A stretch of 64,000 nucleotides of DNA from Leptospiraceae bacterium (GTDB lineage: Bacteria; Spirochaetota; Leptospiria; Leptospirales; Leptospiraceae). Position numbers and translations under genes: made by a program. A model generated the notes under the pieces. The model was not told the origin of the DNA, made no database searches, and was given only the letters and a program-made list of their open reading frames with translations. The stretch spans positions 1,288,001 to 1,352,000 of the forward strand of contig JABTUZ010000002.1 in the NCBI GenBank assembly GCA_015075105.1, written 5' to 3'. Below, in pieces: positions 54,597 through 63,415 of this stretch. Within the stretch, counting starts at the first letter, position 1. Every line of letters begins with the position of its first letter.

Positions 54597-55411
54597 AAGA
54601 TTTTTCAAATATCCCAAAAGAAGAAATCCAAGTATTCGATAAATTTTCTATACTGCAAAAAGTAAAAATAAAGAATAAAGAATATAGTATAAAAAAAGTT
54701 ATTTCCCAAGACATGGGAGAATCGGAGTTAGACGGGCTGAACGTCTTACGAAGCAAAACGCCTAACGTCCCAAAAGCCTTTGGAACTATTTCGGATAGAG
54801 GAGAATACTTTATTGTATTGGAATACATAGAAAATATTCCATTACAAGATTCAGACTCAATATACGAGACTCTACTTCCAGTGTATTCCTGCCAAGGAGA
54901 ATACTGGGGCTGGAAGATGAATAATTATGTAGGTAATCTCTTACAAAAAAATTCTATTCACAGGGATTTTACTTCTTATTTTTTGCAAGATAGAATAGAA
55001 CCTCTTCTCTTTATGGGCTCAGAAAAAGATTGGATAGACTTTGCTTTTAAAAAGAGCATTCTTTCTTTAATAGAAAAAAAATCTATTGAGTGGGGGCTTG
55101 GGGAAACTACTCCACGGCTCATCCAAGGTGATTTATGGTCAGGAAATTTTTTACAAAACAAAAACAATAAAGTATTCCTGATCGATCCTTCGGTTTCCTA
55201 CGGTCACCCGGAACAAGATTTTGCTATGGCGCATTTATTTGGTGGAGTTCCCACAAACTGGATTCATCCTATTTCAAAAAAATTAGGAATAGAAGAAGGA
55301 TTTTCAGAGAGACTTCTTTTTTGGCAGATATATCCACTACTTGTTCATTTACGATTGTTCGGAGGGAGTTATTTGGAATCACTAAAACATGCGGTTAGGC
55401 GCTATTTGTAA
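54593..55411 (+). CDS. Fructosamine kinase-family protein without a canonical start codon
   Basis: The frame is open from 54593 (272 codons, normal for the family) and the kinase features begin before the first ATG at 54713: KEYSIKKVISQ resembles the ATP-binding Lys strand and SELDGLNVLR the conserved Glu helix. Downstream, LIQGDLWSGNFL, LIDPSVSYGHPEQDFAMAHLFGG are clear fructosamine-3-kinase signatures. Between the upstream in-frame TAG and 54713 there is no ATG, GTG or TTG. Either initiation is at a rare codon, or the N-lobe is lost. Family members repair glycated amines by phosphorylation. Confidence 0.75.
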   Translation, partial: VKDFSNIPKEEIQVFDKFSILQKVKIKNKEYSIKKVISQDMGESELDGLNVLRSKTPNVPKAFGTISDRGEYFIVLEYIENIPLQDSDSIYETLLPVYSCQGEYWGWKMNNYVGNLLQKNSIHRDFTSYFLQDRIEPLLFMGSEKDWIDFAFKKSILSLIEKKSIEWGLGETTPRLIQGDLWSGNFLQNKNNKVFLIDPSVSYGHPEQDFAMAHLFGGVPTNWIHPISKKLGIEEGFSERLLFWQIYPLLVHLRLFGGSYLESLKHAVRRYL

Positions 55412-55463
55412 CCAAAATAGTATTGTAAGAAAACTTCATTGAAAGAAATTAGAAATTAAAAAT

Positions 55464-56339
55464 ATGAAAAAAGCATTAATATTGTCGGGTGGGGGAGCAA
55501 GAGGCGCATACCAAGCCGGAGTTTATAAATATTTAGAAGAGAATAATTTTATACCGGATGTTATTTGTGGAACTTCTGTAGGAGCGATCAATGCAACTGC
55601 AATTGGTTGCGGTATGGACTATAAAAAATTAATTGAACTGTGGAAGTCTATTGAAGTCGGAAAAGTTTTACAGTATTCGATATGGCACAACATATTGGAT
55701 ATATTTTTTCGCAGATTTTCTCCACTGGCAGATACTACACCACTGAAAAATCTAATGTATCAAGAATTGGATTTTAGAAATCTAAGAAAAAATAAACAAG
55801 AAATTATCATTACAGCAGTAAATATTTTAACTTCCGAGCTTGTTTTTTTTGGGAACAAAGACATAGACATAGAGCACGTAATGGCTTCTTCTGCGATCCC
55901 ATTATTCTTTCCTTGGCAATATGTAGATGGAAGACCTCACTGGGACGGGGGTCTTATGGCAAACACTCCATTGCTTCCCGCAATCGAAAGAGAAGCAAAA
56001 GATATAATTGTAGTACTTCTATCTCCTGTAGGTGGTGTTCAGATGAATATTCCTAAATCAAGGGTCGAAGCATTGGAGAGAGTTTTTGAATTATCTTTGA
56101 TTGGCTCTTATCAAACTATTCGTTCCGACTTAAGTTATGATAAAAGCTCTATCAAAAAAAATGGAGCCTTTAGCAATATGTTAGATTTTTTTAAATCAAG
56201 ACCTGATATTAGAATTCGTTCTGTAGGACCAAAAAATTCATTGGGGATGAAAAGTATCTTAAACTTTAGTCTTGTTCAAGCAGATTATTTGATTCAAAGA
56301 GGATACGAAGACGCAAAAGAACAACTCGGAAAATTATAA
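55464..56339 (+). CDS. Patatin-like phospholipase
   Basis: 291 residues. Oxyanion motif SGGGARGAYQAG, nucleophile GTSVG (GxSxG) at about residues 38-42, and the dyad Asp in HWDGGLMANTPL. No signal peptide, so the N-terminus appears cytoplasmic. Hydrolyses acyl esters of lipids. The TAA overlaps the ATG of the glycosidase by one base (TAATG), so lipase and glycosidase are coupled. Confidence 0.93.
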   Translation: MKKALILSGGGARGAYQAGVYKYLEENNFIPDVICGTSVGAINATAIGCGMDYKKLIELWKSIEVGKVLQYSIWHNILDIFFRRFSPLADTTPLKNLMYQELDFRNLRKNKQEIIITAVNILTSELVFFGNKDIDIEHVMASSAIPLFFPWQYVDGRPHWDGGLMANTPLLPAIEREAKDIIVVLLSPVGGVQMNIPKSRVEALERVFELSLIGSYQTIRSDLSYDKSSIKKNGAFSNMLDFFKSRPDIRIRSVGPKNSLGMKSILNFSLVQADYLIQRGYEDAKEQLGKL

Positions 56340-58237
56340 TGGATAGGCTAACTTCAAAAAATGGTTTTTTTACCGACCCAAAAGGAAATATCATATTTTT
56401 AAGAGGAGTAAATTTTTCAGGCAGTGCCAAAGTTCCCACTACACCTGATGGAACAACTCATTACGATCAAAGCCAAAGTTTTGATAACCATAGAGACGTT
56501 TCTTTCATAGGAAGACCGGTTTTAGAAGAAGAAGCCGATGAGCACTTTAGAAGACTAAAGAAATGGGGTTTTAATTTTTTACGATTTCTTGTGACTTGGG
56601 AAGCAATCGAGCACAAAGCACCAGGAAAATACGACGAAGCCTATTTAAACTATATTGTAAGAATGGTAGAGCTTGCAGGGAAGTATGGATTTTATTTATT
56701 TATAGACCCGCATCAAGACGTTTGGTCCAGATTTACCGGTGGAGATGGCGCACCCGGTTGGACATTGGAATCTGTCGGAATGGATATTTCTAAATTTAGA
56801 AATTCTGATACTACTATTGTTCACCACGAAATGGGTAGTAAATACAAAAAGATGGTATGGCCTCTCAACTACCAGAAGTATCCAACCGCTACAATGTTTT
56901 CTCTCTTTTTTGGTGGCAAAGTGTTTGCACCAAATTGTAAAATCGAAGGAAAAAATATTCAAGACTATCTCCAAGACCACTTCATCGCAGCTATATCCCG
57001 ACTTGCAAAAAAATTGTCTCGATTTAAACATGTTGTTGGGTTTGACTCTTTGAACGAGCCTCATCCGGGTTTTATTGCAAGAAAAAATTTGGGAGAGTTT
57101 GAAGGAATCGGTTTTGGAAGTCTAATCGGCTCAACCCCATTTCAGGAAATGTATATGTCTGAAGGAATATCGTCTAACGTACACAATCGACTTTTCTTCG
57201 GAAATCTAAGTATTCCGTTTAAAAAAGTTGTCTTAAACCCTAAGAAAATTTCTATATGGAAAGAAAAATTTGGCTGTGTTTGGAAAAAACACGGAGTTTG
57301 GGAGTTAGATCCGAATGGAGCCCCCATGCTTTTGAAACCAGATTACTTTTACAAAGTTCGAGGAAAAAAACTTGAGTTCTTTAATGACTTTATGAAACCT
57401 TTTATTCAAAAGTATAAAACTTCTATTCAGAAATCTCAAAAAGGATTTTTTATTTTTATAGAGAGCGATCCGAGTAAATTAGAATTAAATTGGTCGGAAA
57501 GTTACAAACCGAGCCATGCTTCTGTTGTGAATGCAACCCATTGGTACAATGTTGTACTTCTTTTTACAAAAAAATATTTTGATTGGTTCGGAATCCATAA
57601 TTTTAAAGAGAAAATTGTTTTTGGAAAAAATAAAACGAAAGAAATCTATGCCGATACAATCAAGATGATAAAAGATATGTCGAAAAATTCGATGATGAAT
57701 TGTCCAACCGTAATCGGAGAAACAGGAATTCCCATGGATCTGAACAATCGAATCGGATATACGAATAAAGACTATTCTATGCACGAAAAGGCGTTAGACG
57801 AAATCCTATACGCTGTCGAAAAAAATCTTGTCAATGTCACTCTTTGGAATTATACCCCTGATAATACCCACAGTCTTGGGGATAGGTGGAACGAAGAGGA
57901 CTTATCCATCTACTCGATGGATACTCCTGTGCATGTTGACCCGGATGGAGGAAGAGGGGTAAGAGCTTTTTCAAGGCCGTACCCGATAAAAACAAACGGT
58001 GAGCCTTTGTCGATTTTGTTTGAAATAGAGAAAAGCCTTTTTAAATATTCATTCAAGGTGAATCCAAAAGAAGAAGGGCAGTGTACTATTTACCTGCCTC
58101 CAATCCACTATAAAAATGGTTTTAAAGTTCTCGTAAATTCCGGCAGTTTTTCCTATTCAAAAACCGACAATTTGCTCTACTTCAAAGGAACAAAAGGAAT
58201 TGAGCTATATGGAATCACAATTCTTCCAGAAAAATGA
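56339..58237 (+). CDS. Glycoside hydrolase family 5, endoglycoceramidase-like
   Basis: 632 residues. The TIM-barrel features are GNIIFLRGVNFSGSAK near the start, FLRFLVTWEAIE, FIDPHQDVWSRFTGGDGAPGW, acid/base Glu240 in DSLNEPHPG and nucleophile Glu461 in GETGIPMD. The C-terminal 110 residues form a beta domain. The long insertions and GDGAPGW segment point to the endoglycoceramidase/sterylglucosidase branch, which cleaves sugars from glycolipids. No signal peptide is visible, so the substrate may be intracellular or internalised. Confidence 0.85.
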   Translation: MDRLTSKNGFFTDPKGNIIFLRGVNFSGSAKVPTTPDGTTHYDQSQSFDNHRDVSFIGRPVLEEEADEHFRRLKKWGFNFLRFLVTWEAIEHKAPGKYDEAYLNYIVRMVELAGKYGFYLFIDPHQDVWSRFTGGDGAPGWTLESVGMDISKFRNSDTTIVHHEMGSKYKKMVWPLNYQKYPTATMFSLFFGGKVFAPNCKIEGKNIQDYLQDHFIAAISRLAKKLSRFKHVVGFDSLNEPHPGFIARKNLGEFEGIGFGSLIGSTPFQEMYMSEGISSNVHNRLFFGNLSIPFKKVVLNPKKISIWKEKFGCVWKKHGVWELDPNGAPMLLKPDYFYKVRGKKLEFFNDFMKPFIQKYKTSIQKSQKGFFIFIESDPSKLELNWSESYKPSHASVVNATHWYNVVLLFTKKYFDWFGIHNFKEKIVFGKNKTKEIYADTIKMIKDMSKNSMMNCPTVIGETGIPMDLNNRIGYTNKDYSMHEKALDEILYAVEKNLVNVTLWNYTPDNTHSLGDRWNEEDLSIYSMDTPVHVDPDGGRGVRAFSRPYPIKTNGEPLSILFEIEKSLFKYSFKVNPKEEGQCTIYLPPIHYKNGFKVLVNSGSFSYSKTDNLLYFKGTKGIELYGITILPEK

Positions 58238-58300
58238 CTTTTCAATCATAAGGCTGAATAAAAATTAGTATTCAAAAACTATTTAGAGGATAAATCACTT

Positions 58301-58576
58301 ATGAAAAAAATTTTATTTTTAATCGTAGTAGTTGGCTTTGTTTTGACAATGAATTGCAAAGGTAGTTCTGTAAGCTCTGCAGAATGCGAGCCTATCGTAA
58401 ATAAACTATTCGAAAATCTATCTAAGGAATTGAAACCTGAAGAAGCTGAAAAAGTGTCTATGATGAAAGCTACACTTCTTCCTACAATTCAAAAAGAATG
58501 TATGTCCGGCAAATACGACTTAGATTGCTTATCAAAAGCTACAAATATTGCTGCATTGCAAGCGTGTAAAAAATAA
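58301..58576 (+). CDS. Small lipoprotein of Leptospira type
   Basis: 91 residues. Signal peptide with lipobox TMNC (Cys at about 19). The mature part contains four Cys (AECEP, KECMS, LDCLS, QACKK) and looks helical; the pattern resembles a short lipoprotein family known in Leptospira (TIGR04454-like, from memory). GAGGA lies ten bases before the ATG. A terminator follows, so it is a single-gene unit. Confidence 0.75.
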   Translation: MKKILFLIVVVGFVLTMNCKGSSVSSAECEPIVNKLFENLSKELKPEEAEKVSMMKATLLPTIQKECMSGKYDLDCLSKATNIAALQACKK

Positions 58577-58603
58577 TTTCTATTTAGAGATTAATTTAAA
58601 GAG

Positions 58604-58636
58604 CCTGAAGCTGTCAAAAGCAGTTTCAGGTTTTTT
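58604..58636 (+). terminator. Rho-independent terminator after the small lipoprotein
   Basis: Stem CCTGAAGCTG / CAGTTTCAGG with a seven-base loop and a G-T mismatch, followed by six Ts. Confidence 0.88.
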
Positions 58637-58654
58637 AATTTTTTTCAAATAGAA

Positions 58655-58927
58655 TTACTCTAATACATAAAAACCTTTTGAGTCAGTATAACAGCCGTGC
58701 ACCCTATAAATTTTTTCTTTTAAGAAGTATATTTTTTGAGCGTATCTTTCCTTTTTACGGATACACTTTAAACAAATATCAAACCGAATTGCCCACTCAC
58801 ATTCTTCAATACGATAAATCGGAAATATTCTCAAAAGTGGCTTTGACTCTTCTTCAGCAAATAGACTAATAGAACAAAAAGCAATTGAGACTATTGAGTT
58901 TACGATAAATAATTGGCGTACCCGCAA
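58655..58927 (-). CDS. Small secreted protein of unknown function
   Basis: 90 residues with a hydrophobic signal-like segment (about 7-24) ending in FAEEE. The mature part is basic with several Cys (EECEW, ICLKCIRK, HGCYT). It begins at TTG seven bases after the stop of the DUF1574 gene, without a clear ribosome site, so coupling is likely if it is real. No family recognised. Confidence 0.5.
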   Translation of the reverse strand: MRVRQLFIVNSIVSIAFCSISLFAEEESKPLLRIFPIYRIEECEWAIRFDICLKCIRKKERYAQKIYFLKEKIYRVHGCYTDSKGFYVLE

Positions 58928-58933
58928 GATAGA

Positions 58934-59974
58934 TCAATTGTACTTTTTGAAATAGTTGTACATCACGAATCTCATAAACGGGTGGTAGCAATCTTTTGAT
59001 ATATGCCCGCCATCTGCAAAGCTATTGCAATAGTATTCCTTGGTGTTGTCCATATCTAAAATTTCAAAATTGTATGTAGAAGTTAGTTTCTTTGTTTTCT
59101 CTTCCCAATTAGTAACAAATTTTGAGCTTTTCAATTTTTGTTGCATCGGAATCGAACTTTGAGGCCATACGATTAGCAATGGAATTTTCTCGCTTGCAAT
59201 CTTTCTTAGGATTTCTTCAAAAAAGTAGTATTGCATTTTAGAATCTCGATAATTTGAAAAAAGCCAATCAATAGTCCTTTGGCTTGTAGCTTCCAAAATT
59301 CCAAAATCTTTTTCGACATAGTTTTCGATTGGAGAAAGTGCATTTCCTTTGTTGTCCAATAAAAATTTCTTGGTAGTTTTACCCATCTCTGCTACTGCAA
59401 TAAACCTCGGATCACTTAATCTTTTTAATGCAACATTCAAATAGGGTTTATTTTTACTAACTCCAAAAAAAGTCTTTCCAAGATAAAAACTCAAATTATC
59501 TTTACCGAAAGCGGTTGCGTATTTGAATACAAAGGGAAGATCAAAACTATAGGTAAGATTGGAACCACGAAAAACTTTTGAGTTTTCGTTAAATTGGTTT
59601 GGGTCTGTTTCGAGCAAGATCAGATCTGGCCGGATTCCGTTTTCTAAAATTTTTTCTAAATAGAATAAGTAGTAAGCAGGTGTAGTCACCGCAGAAGAAA
59701 AATTATAAATATCCCAATCAGGATAAAAGTCAGAAAGGTCTTTCGCATCAAAGTACAAAAGCCTTGACGATCCAAGTACAATCATGAGTTTTTTCTTTCT
59801 ACTTGAATTTTCCTTAACAAGGTTTTGTAGTAATGTCTTTTTTGTTTCGTAATAGATATAGGTAAAATCTGTCTTTAAATAAGACTTCACTTCTTCTAAA
59901 AAAAATATTTTATCAAATAAAAAAATTATCGTGAATAAAAAAATCGGATACAGTAAAAATTTATTTTTTCTCAT
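58934..59974 (-). CDS. DUF1574-type SGNH-like protein of O-acylation cassette, first copy
   Basis: 346 residues. One N-terminal membrane segment (about 7-25), then a periplasmic domain with VLGSSRLLYFD near residues 66-75 (Ser of an SGNH-like GDSx block) and ADGGHISKDCYHPF near the end (Asp-x-x-His). This matches the DUF1574 family as I recall it, which partners MBOAT acyltransferases much as DltD or AlgJ/AlgX do. Overlaps the second copy by 14 bases. Confidence 0.75.
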   Translation of the reverse strand: MRKNKFLLYPIFLFTIIFLFDKIFFLEEVKSYLKTDFTYIYYETKKTLLQNLVKENSSRKKKLMIVLGSSRLLYFDAKDLSDFYPDWDIYNFSSAVTTPAYYLFYLEKILENGIRPDLILLETDPNQFNENSKVFRGSNLTYSFDLPFVFKYATAFGKDNLSFYLGKTFFGVSKNKPYLNVALKRLSDPRFIAVAEMGKTTKKFLLDNKGNALSPIENYVEKDFGILEATSQRTIDWLFSNYRDSKMQYYFFEEILRKIASEKIPLLIVWPQSSIPMQQKLKSSKFVTNWEEKTKKLTSTYNFEILDMDNTKEYYCNSFADGGHISKDCYHPFMRFVMYNYFKKYN

Positions 59975-61031
59975 GCTTTTTCACAAACTCTAAAATTTTT
60001 GGATATACATACAAGTCAAATTCCTCGTTTACTTTCTTTTCCCCTTTAGTATTGTAATGAATAGACTCAGAAAATAAATTGTATGGATAGTCATTTTCAG
60101 GAAATCGCAAATAGATTGCTTTTGGAGTTTTTGCAACTTCCTCATGAATAGCGTTATACACTGACTTATAAAATGGGGTTGAGTTTAGCCCTATTGCATG
60201 AGGAATTTCAAGAACTACAACAGGAAGTTCTTCCTTATTGCAATACTCTAAAAATTCCTTGAGTGGGTCTATATTGAATTCTGTTTTCTGCATCGCTGCA
60301 ATATATGGCTTCATATTTTCAAGAGAAGAGGCATCTTCCGGTGCAAGAAAAAATGTCCCGAGGTTGATTTGTCCGTTTGTCTTACTCACCATTGTTTCAA
60401 TAATTTTATTTCTCTCCACATTCGGAGGTTGAATATTGTTGAACTTATGTAGCTTCAATCCGGAAAAAAACTTTTCTATTCCTTCTCTATATTTTACGGA
60501 TAATAACAGCTCAGGAATAGATTCCTTCATAATAAAAAAAAGCTCTTCACCTTTGTATTGCTCAAAATTTTCTTTCATAGAAAATAAATTCAATAGTCTG
60601 TGCTTGTATTGACTCCAGAGTGCCTTGTCTGTGTGAAATGACAATCCCTTAGACAACTGAAACTGTTCTGGATCGGCAGCCCATATTACCATCTTTGGCT
60701 TTGGATGGTTGTCTAAATATTTTTTCAAATAGAATTTAAAATACCTCGGACCTGCTGCGGGAAGGCTAAAATTGTACATGGAATATAAAGTTTTCTCGCT
60801 TTTTTTCTTACCAAAAATAGAAAGAGATCGACTGTCTCCATACATTACAAAATCAAAACTTTCATTTTTATTTTCAGCGATCTTTCTTTTGTATGTAGTA
60901 AAAAATGCTCCACCACTATCGATATAGTAAAGGTTGGGGATAAAGTGAAGGCTAACTTCCAATGCGATTACAACAAGTATCACAAGATACAGTGCAGGAG
61001 TTTTTTTAAAATACGAAATAAATAAATTCAT
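59961..61031 (-). CDS. DUF1574-type SGNH-like protein of O-acylation cassette, second copy
   Basis: 356 residues. Membrane anchor at about 12-32, then FVMYGDSRSLSIFG with the GDSR block at 65-68, and SESIHYNTKG near the C-terminus with the His. Similar overall layout to the adjacent protein (YFKFYLKKYL versus YYLFYLEKIL), so a tandem duplication with divergence. Its start overlaps the MBOAT stop by 26 bases. Proposed to act on the acyl group that the MBOAT protein moves across the membrane. Confidence 0.75.
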   Translation of the reverse strand: MNLFISYFKKTPALYLVILVVIALEVSLHFIPNLYYIDSGGAFFTTYKRKIAENKNESFDFVMYGDSRSLSIFGKKKSEKTLYSMYNFSLPAAGPRYFKFYLKKYLDNHPKPKMVIWAADPEQFQLSKGLSFHTDKALWSQYKHRLLNLFSMKENFEQYKGEELFFIMKESIPELLLSVKYREGIEKFFSGLKLHKFNNIQPPNVERNKIIETMVSKTNGQINLGTFFLAPEDASSLENMKPYIAAMQKTEFNIDPLKEFLEYCNKEELPVVVLEIPHAIGLNSTPFYKSVYNAIHEEVAKTPKAIYLRFPENDYPYNLFSESIHYNTKGEKKVNEEFDLYVYPKILEFVKKHEKK

Positions 61032-62424
61032 TTTTATTAAAATTCCCCAAAATCAAAATAGAATAAAACATCGCAAGATACGCTATAGTTCTTACACCTG
61101 TACTTAGCTTAAAAATAGAAAATTCGTCATTTGTCCTGTATTGGTGAATCTCTATTAACACGAGTAAGAAAATTATTTTTAATACTTTCTCAAACAATAT
61201 AGGGTCTATTAACCCAAACTCAAAGAATAATTTTTTTAACAATAGAAATGAAACCGAAACCTCTGACGCTCTAAAAAATACCGCAGATATTGCAAAGAGA
61301 CCAACCGTAAAAAATATTTTTATGATGAGCTTACCATTTTTTATGAATCGAATATTGTCTCCCCCAAGTTTGGGGATATAGGGTTGCATGATTCTGTACA
61401 GACTCGTAAGAATACCACCATAAAGCCCCCAAAGTACAAAGTGCCAACTCGCACCATGCCAAAGCCCCGAAACAAAAAAAGTAATGATATTGTTTGCATG
61501 TTGCCGAAATACGCTGACCTTACTTCCACCGAGAGAGTAATACAAGTAATCTCTAAGCCAAGTCATAAAAGAAATATGCCATCTCTTCCATAGGTCAACA
61601 ATGTTTGAAGAAAACATCGGTAGATTAAAATTTCTCATAAGCTCAAACCCCATGAATTTAGAAAGCCCTCTGGCAATGTCTGAGTATCCTGAAAAATCTC
61701 CGTAAATCTGAAAAAAGAAAGCCCAACAAGCAATAAACACTTCAAAGCCAGTGGCGCTTTTATTTGAAAAAATCGGATCTACAATAAACGAAAGATTGTC
61801 TGCCACAAATACTTTTTTAAAAAAACCGAGTAAGCAAAGAAAAGCACCTTTTTGTAATTCGTCATAACTAATTTTTCTTTCGCTTAACACTTGCGGAAGT
61901 AGTCTTGTCGCTCTTTCAATAGGTCCTGCTACAAGCTGAGGAAAAAATGAAACGAACAGAGCGAAGTCAAAAAAATTTCTGACAGGCTTCAACTCTCCTC
62001 TGTAAACATCAATAGTGTAGGACATTGTTTGAAAAGTATAAAATGAAATTCCAAGCGGCAAAGCGTAATTCAACAAAACAGGGTTTACACTAAACCCAAG
62101 ACCGCCTAACGCATCTTTTGCGCTAACCACAAAAAAATTGTAGTATTTGAAAAATCCTAAAATACCAAGATTAGAACAAACGCTTAGGGTAAGATAAAGT
62201 TTTTTTCTCTTTAAATTATCACTTGAATTTTCAATTCCAATAGAAGCAATATAATCAATTACACTCGATACAAAAAGTAGCACTAAATAACGCACATCCC
62301 AATAGCCATAGAAAAAATAACTGGCTACAAGGAGCATGCGATTTTGAACTTTATGGGTTGTTTTTAGATATAAAAAATATACGATTGGGAAAAATAACAG
62401 AAAATCTAATGAATTAAATATCAT
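61006..62424 (-). CDS. MBOAT-family membrane O-acyltransferase (AlgI/DltB-like)
   Basis: 472 residues, full length. About 11 membrane spans. VAGPIERATRLLPQ, QIYGDFSGYSDIARGLSKFMGF, WKRWHISFMTWLRDYLYYSLGG and LWHGASWHFVLWG (active-site His323) are the diagnostic segments. First gene of a three-gene cassette with two DUF1574 proteins. By analogy with alginate and teichoic acid systems it would transfer acyl groups to a surface polysaccharide; the glycan is unknown. Confidence 0.95.
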   Translation of the reverse strand: MIFNSLDFLLFFPIVYFLYLKTTHKVQNRMLLVASYFFYGYWDVRYLVLLFVSSVIDYIASIGIENSSDNLKRKKLYLTLSVCSNLGILGFFKYYNFFVVSAKDALGGLGFSVNPVLLNYALPLGISFYTFQTMSYTIDVYRGELKPVRNFFDFALFVSFFPQLVAGPIERATRLLPQVLSERKISYDELQKGAFLCLLGFFKKVFVADNLSFIVDPIFSNKSATGFEVFIACWAFFFQIYGDFSGYSDIARGLSKFMGFELMRNFNLPMFSSNIVDLWKRWHISFMTWLRDYLYYSLGGSKVSVFRQHANNIITFFVSGLWHGASWHFVLWGLYGGILTSLYRIMQPYIPKLGGDNIRFIKNGKLIIKIFFTVGLFAISAVFFRASEVSVSFLLLKKLFFEFGLIDPILFEKVLKIIFLLVLIEIHQYRTNDEFSIFKLSTGVRTIAYLAMFYSILILGNFNKNEFIYFVF

Positions 62425-62543
62425 TGCTTAAAAATTATGCCCGTATAGCAAAGAAAAACCCGGCTATACGAGATTACAAGAGATATATGTCAAACGATTA
62501 GAAATTTTTCACCAAGATAAAACTTCATGCACTACAGTGGACA

Positions 62544-62903
62544 TCAAACTGCAATCATCGAAGATTTTCTTTTTTTCTTTAACGCACTAAACCAATCATC
62601 TGCTTCTTTTTTATAGGAAACTAATTTCTTCAAATAGTCTCTCTTTTCAGGATTTAAGATTTCTCTTGCTTCCTTTATAATCTCTTCAATTATTTTTATA
62701 TGAAACGTAAAATAACTCGTGAATAAATTATAAAATTTATCATCAGACATTTCCCACGGTCTTGAAAAAATATCTTGAGAGAAATTCTCCAAGTCCTTGA
62801 AATCTGTATCATGGTCTCTTTCGTAGTGAGTATTAATAATCGCTACATTATCTGTTATGTCAGTCAATTGCTGAAAATATGGTTCTAATTCCGGGAAGTC
62901 CAA
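62544..62903 (-). CDS. Small acidic-to-basic helical protein, unknown function
   Basis: 119 residues, no signal peptide or membrane span. The N-terminal half is acidic and aromatic, the C-terminal half basic (KKKRKSS). Predicted all-helical. No family recognised. It lies between the MBOAT cassette and an AHSA1-like gene on the same strand with gaps of about 120 and 50 bases. Confidence 0.55.
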   Translation of the reverse strand: MDFPELEPYFQQLTDITDNVAIINTHYERDHDTDFKDLENFSQDIFSRPWEMSDDKFYNLFTSYFTFHIKIIEEIIKEAREILNPEKRDYLKKLVSYKKEADDWFSALKKKRKSSMIAV

Positions 62904-62955
62904 AGCTCATACCTTCCTAAAAAAAATTACTACAATGTCATGTTTTTAAAATGGC

Positions 62956-63411
62956 TTAAACTTTCAACTTATTTTTAGGAGGAACAACTCCATTCCATTT
63001 CCCAAGAAATTCTTTTAGTTTTTCTACCTGATCGTCCCAGCCGGCTTTTGCGCCCAAAACCCAGTTGTCAAATTTTTCTAAAATGGGGTAGCCGGAATTG
63101 ATTAACTCCAACTTAGAGTTTTCACCATCTTGGATAAAGTTTAGCTTCAATTCTATATCTCCCGCAGGGTGATCCAACCACTTCAATTCAATACTTTTTC
63201 CGGGCTCAATTGATTTGTATATACCATTTGTTGTATATTCTCCTTCATTTCCGAATTTCCAGCTCCATGAAAATTTTTCACCGAGTATCGGACGACCGGT
63301 TACTTTATCTGCAAGCCATTGAACCAAAACTTCGTTTACTGTCACGGCATTCCAAACCCTGTCAATTGGATAGGGGATAGAGTAGGTCAATTTTAAATCT
63401 CTCGTATTCAT
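62956..63411 (-). CDS. AHSA1/SRPBCC-domain protein
   Basis: 151 residues. The pattern LTYSIPYPIDRVWNAVTVNEVLVQWLADKV, FSWSWKFG, IELKWLDHP and GWDDQVEKLKEFL matches the activator-of-Hsp90-ATPase-like START-superfamily fold, a ligand-binding barrel. Function in bacteria is generally unknown. It follows the SDR gene by four bases. Confidence 0.85.
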   Translation of the reverse strand: MNTRDLKLTYSIPYPIDRVWNAVTVNEVLVQWLADKVTGRPILGEKFSWSWKFGNEGEYTTNGIYKSIEPGKSIELKWLDHPAGDIELKLNFIQDGENSKLELINSGYPILEKFDNWVLGAKAGWDDQVEKLKEFLGKWNGVVPPKNKLKV

Positions 63412-63415
63412 AGAA

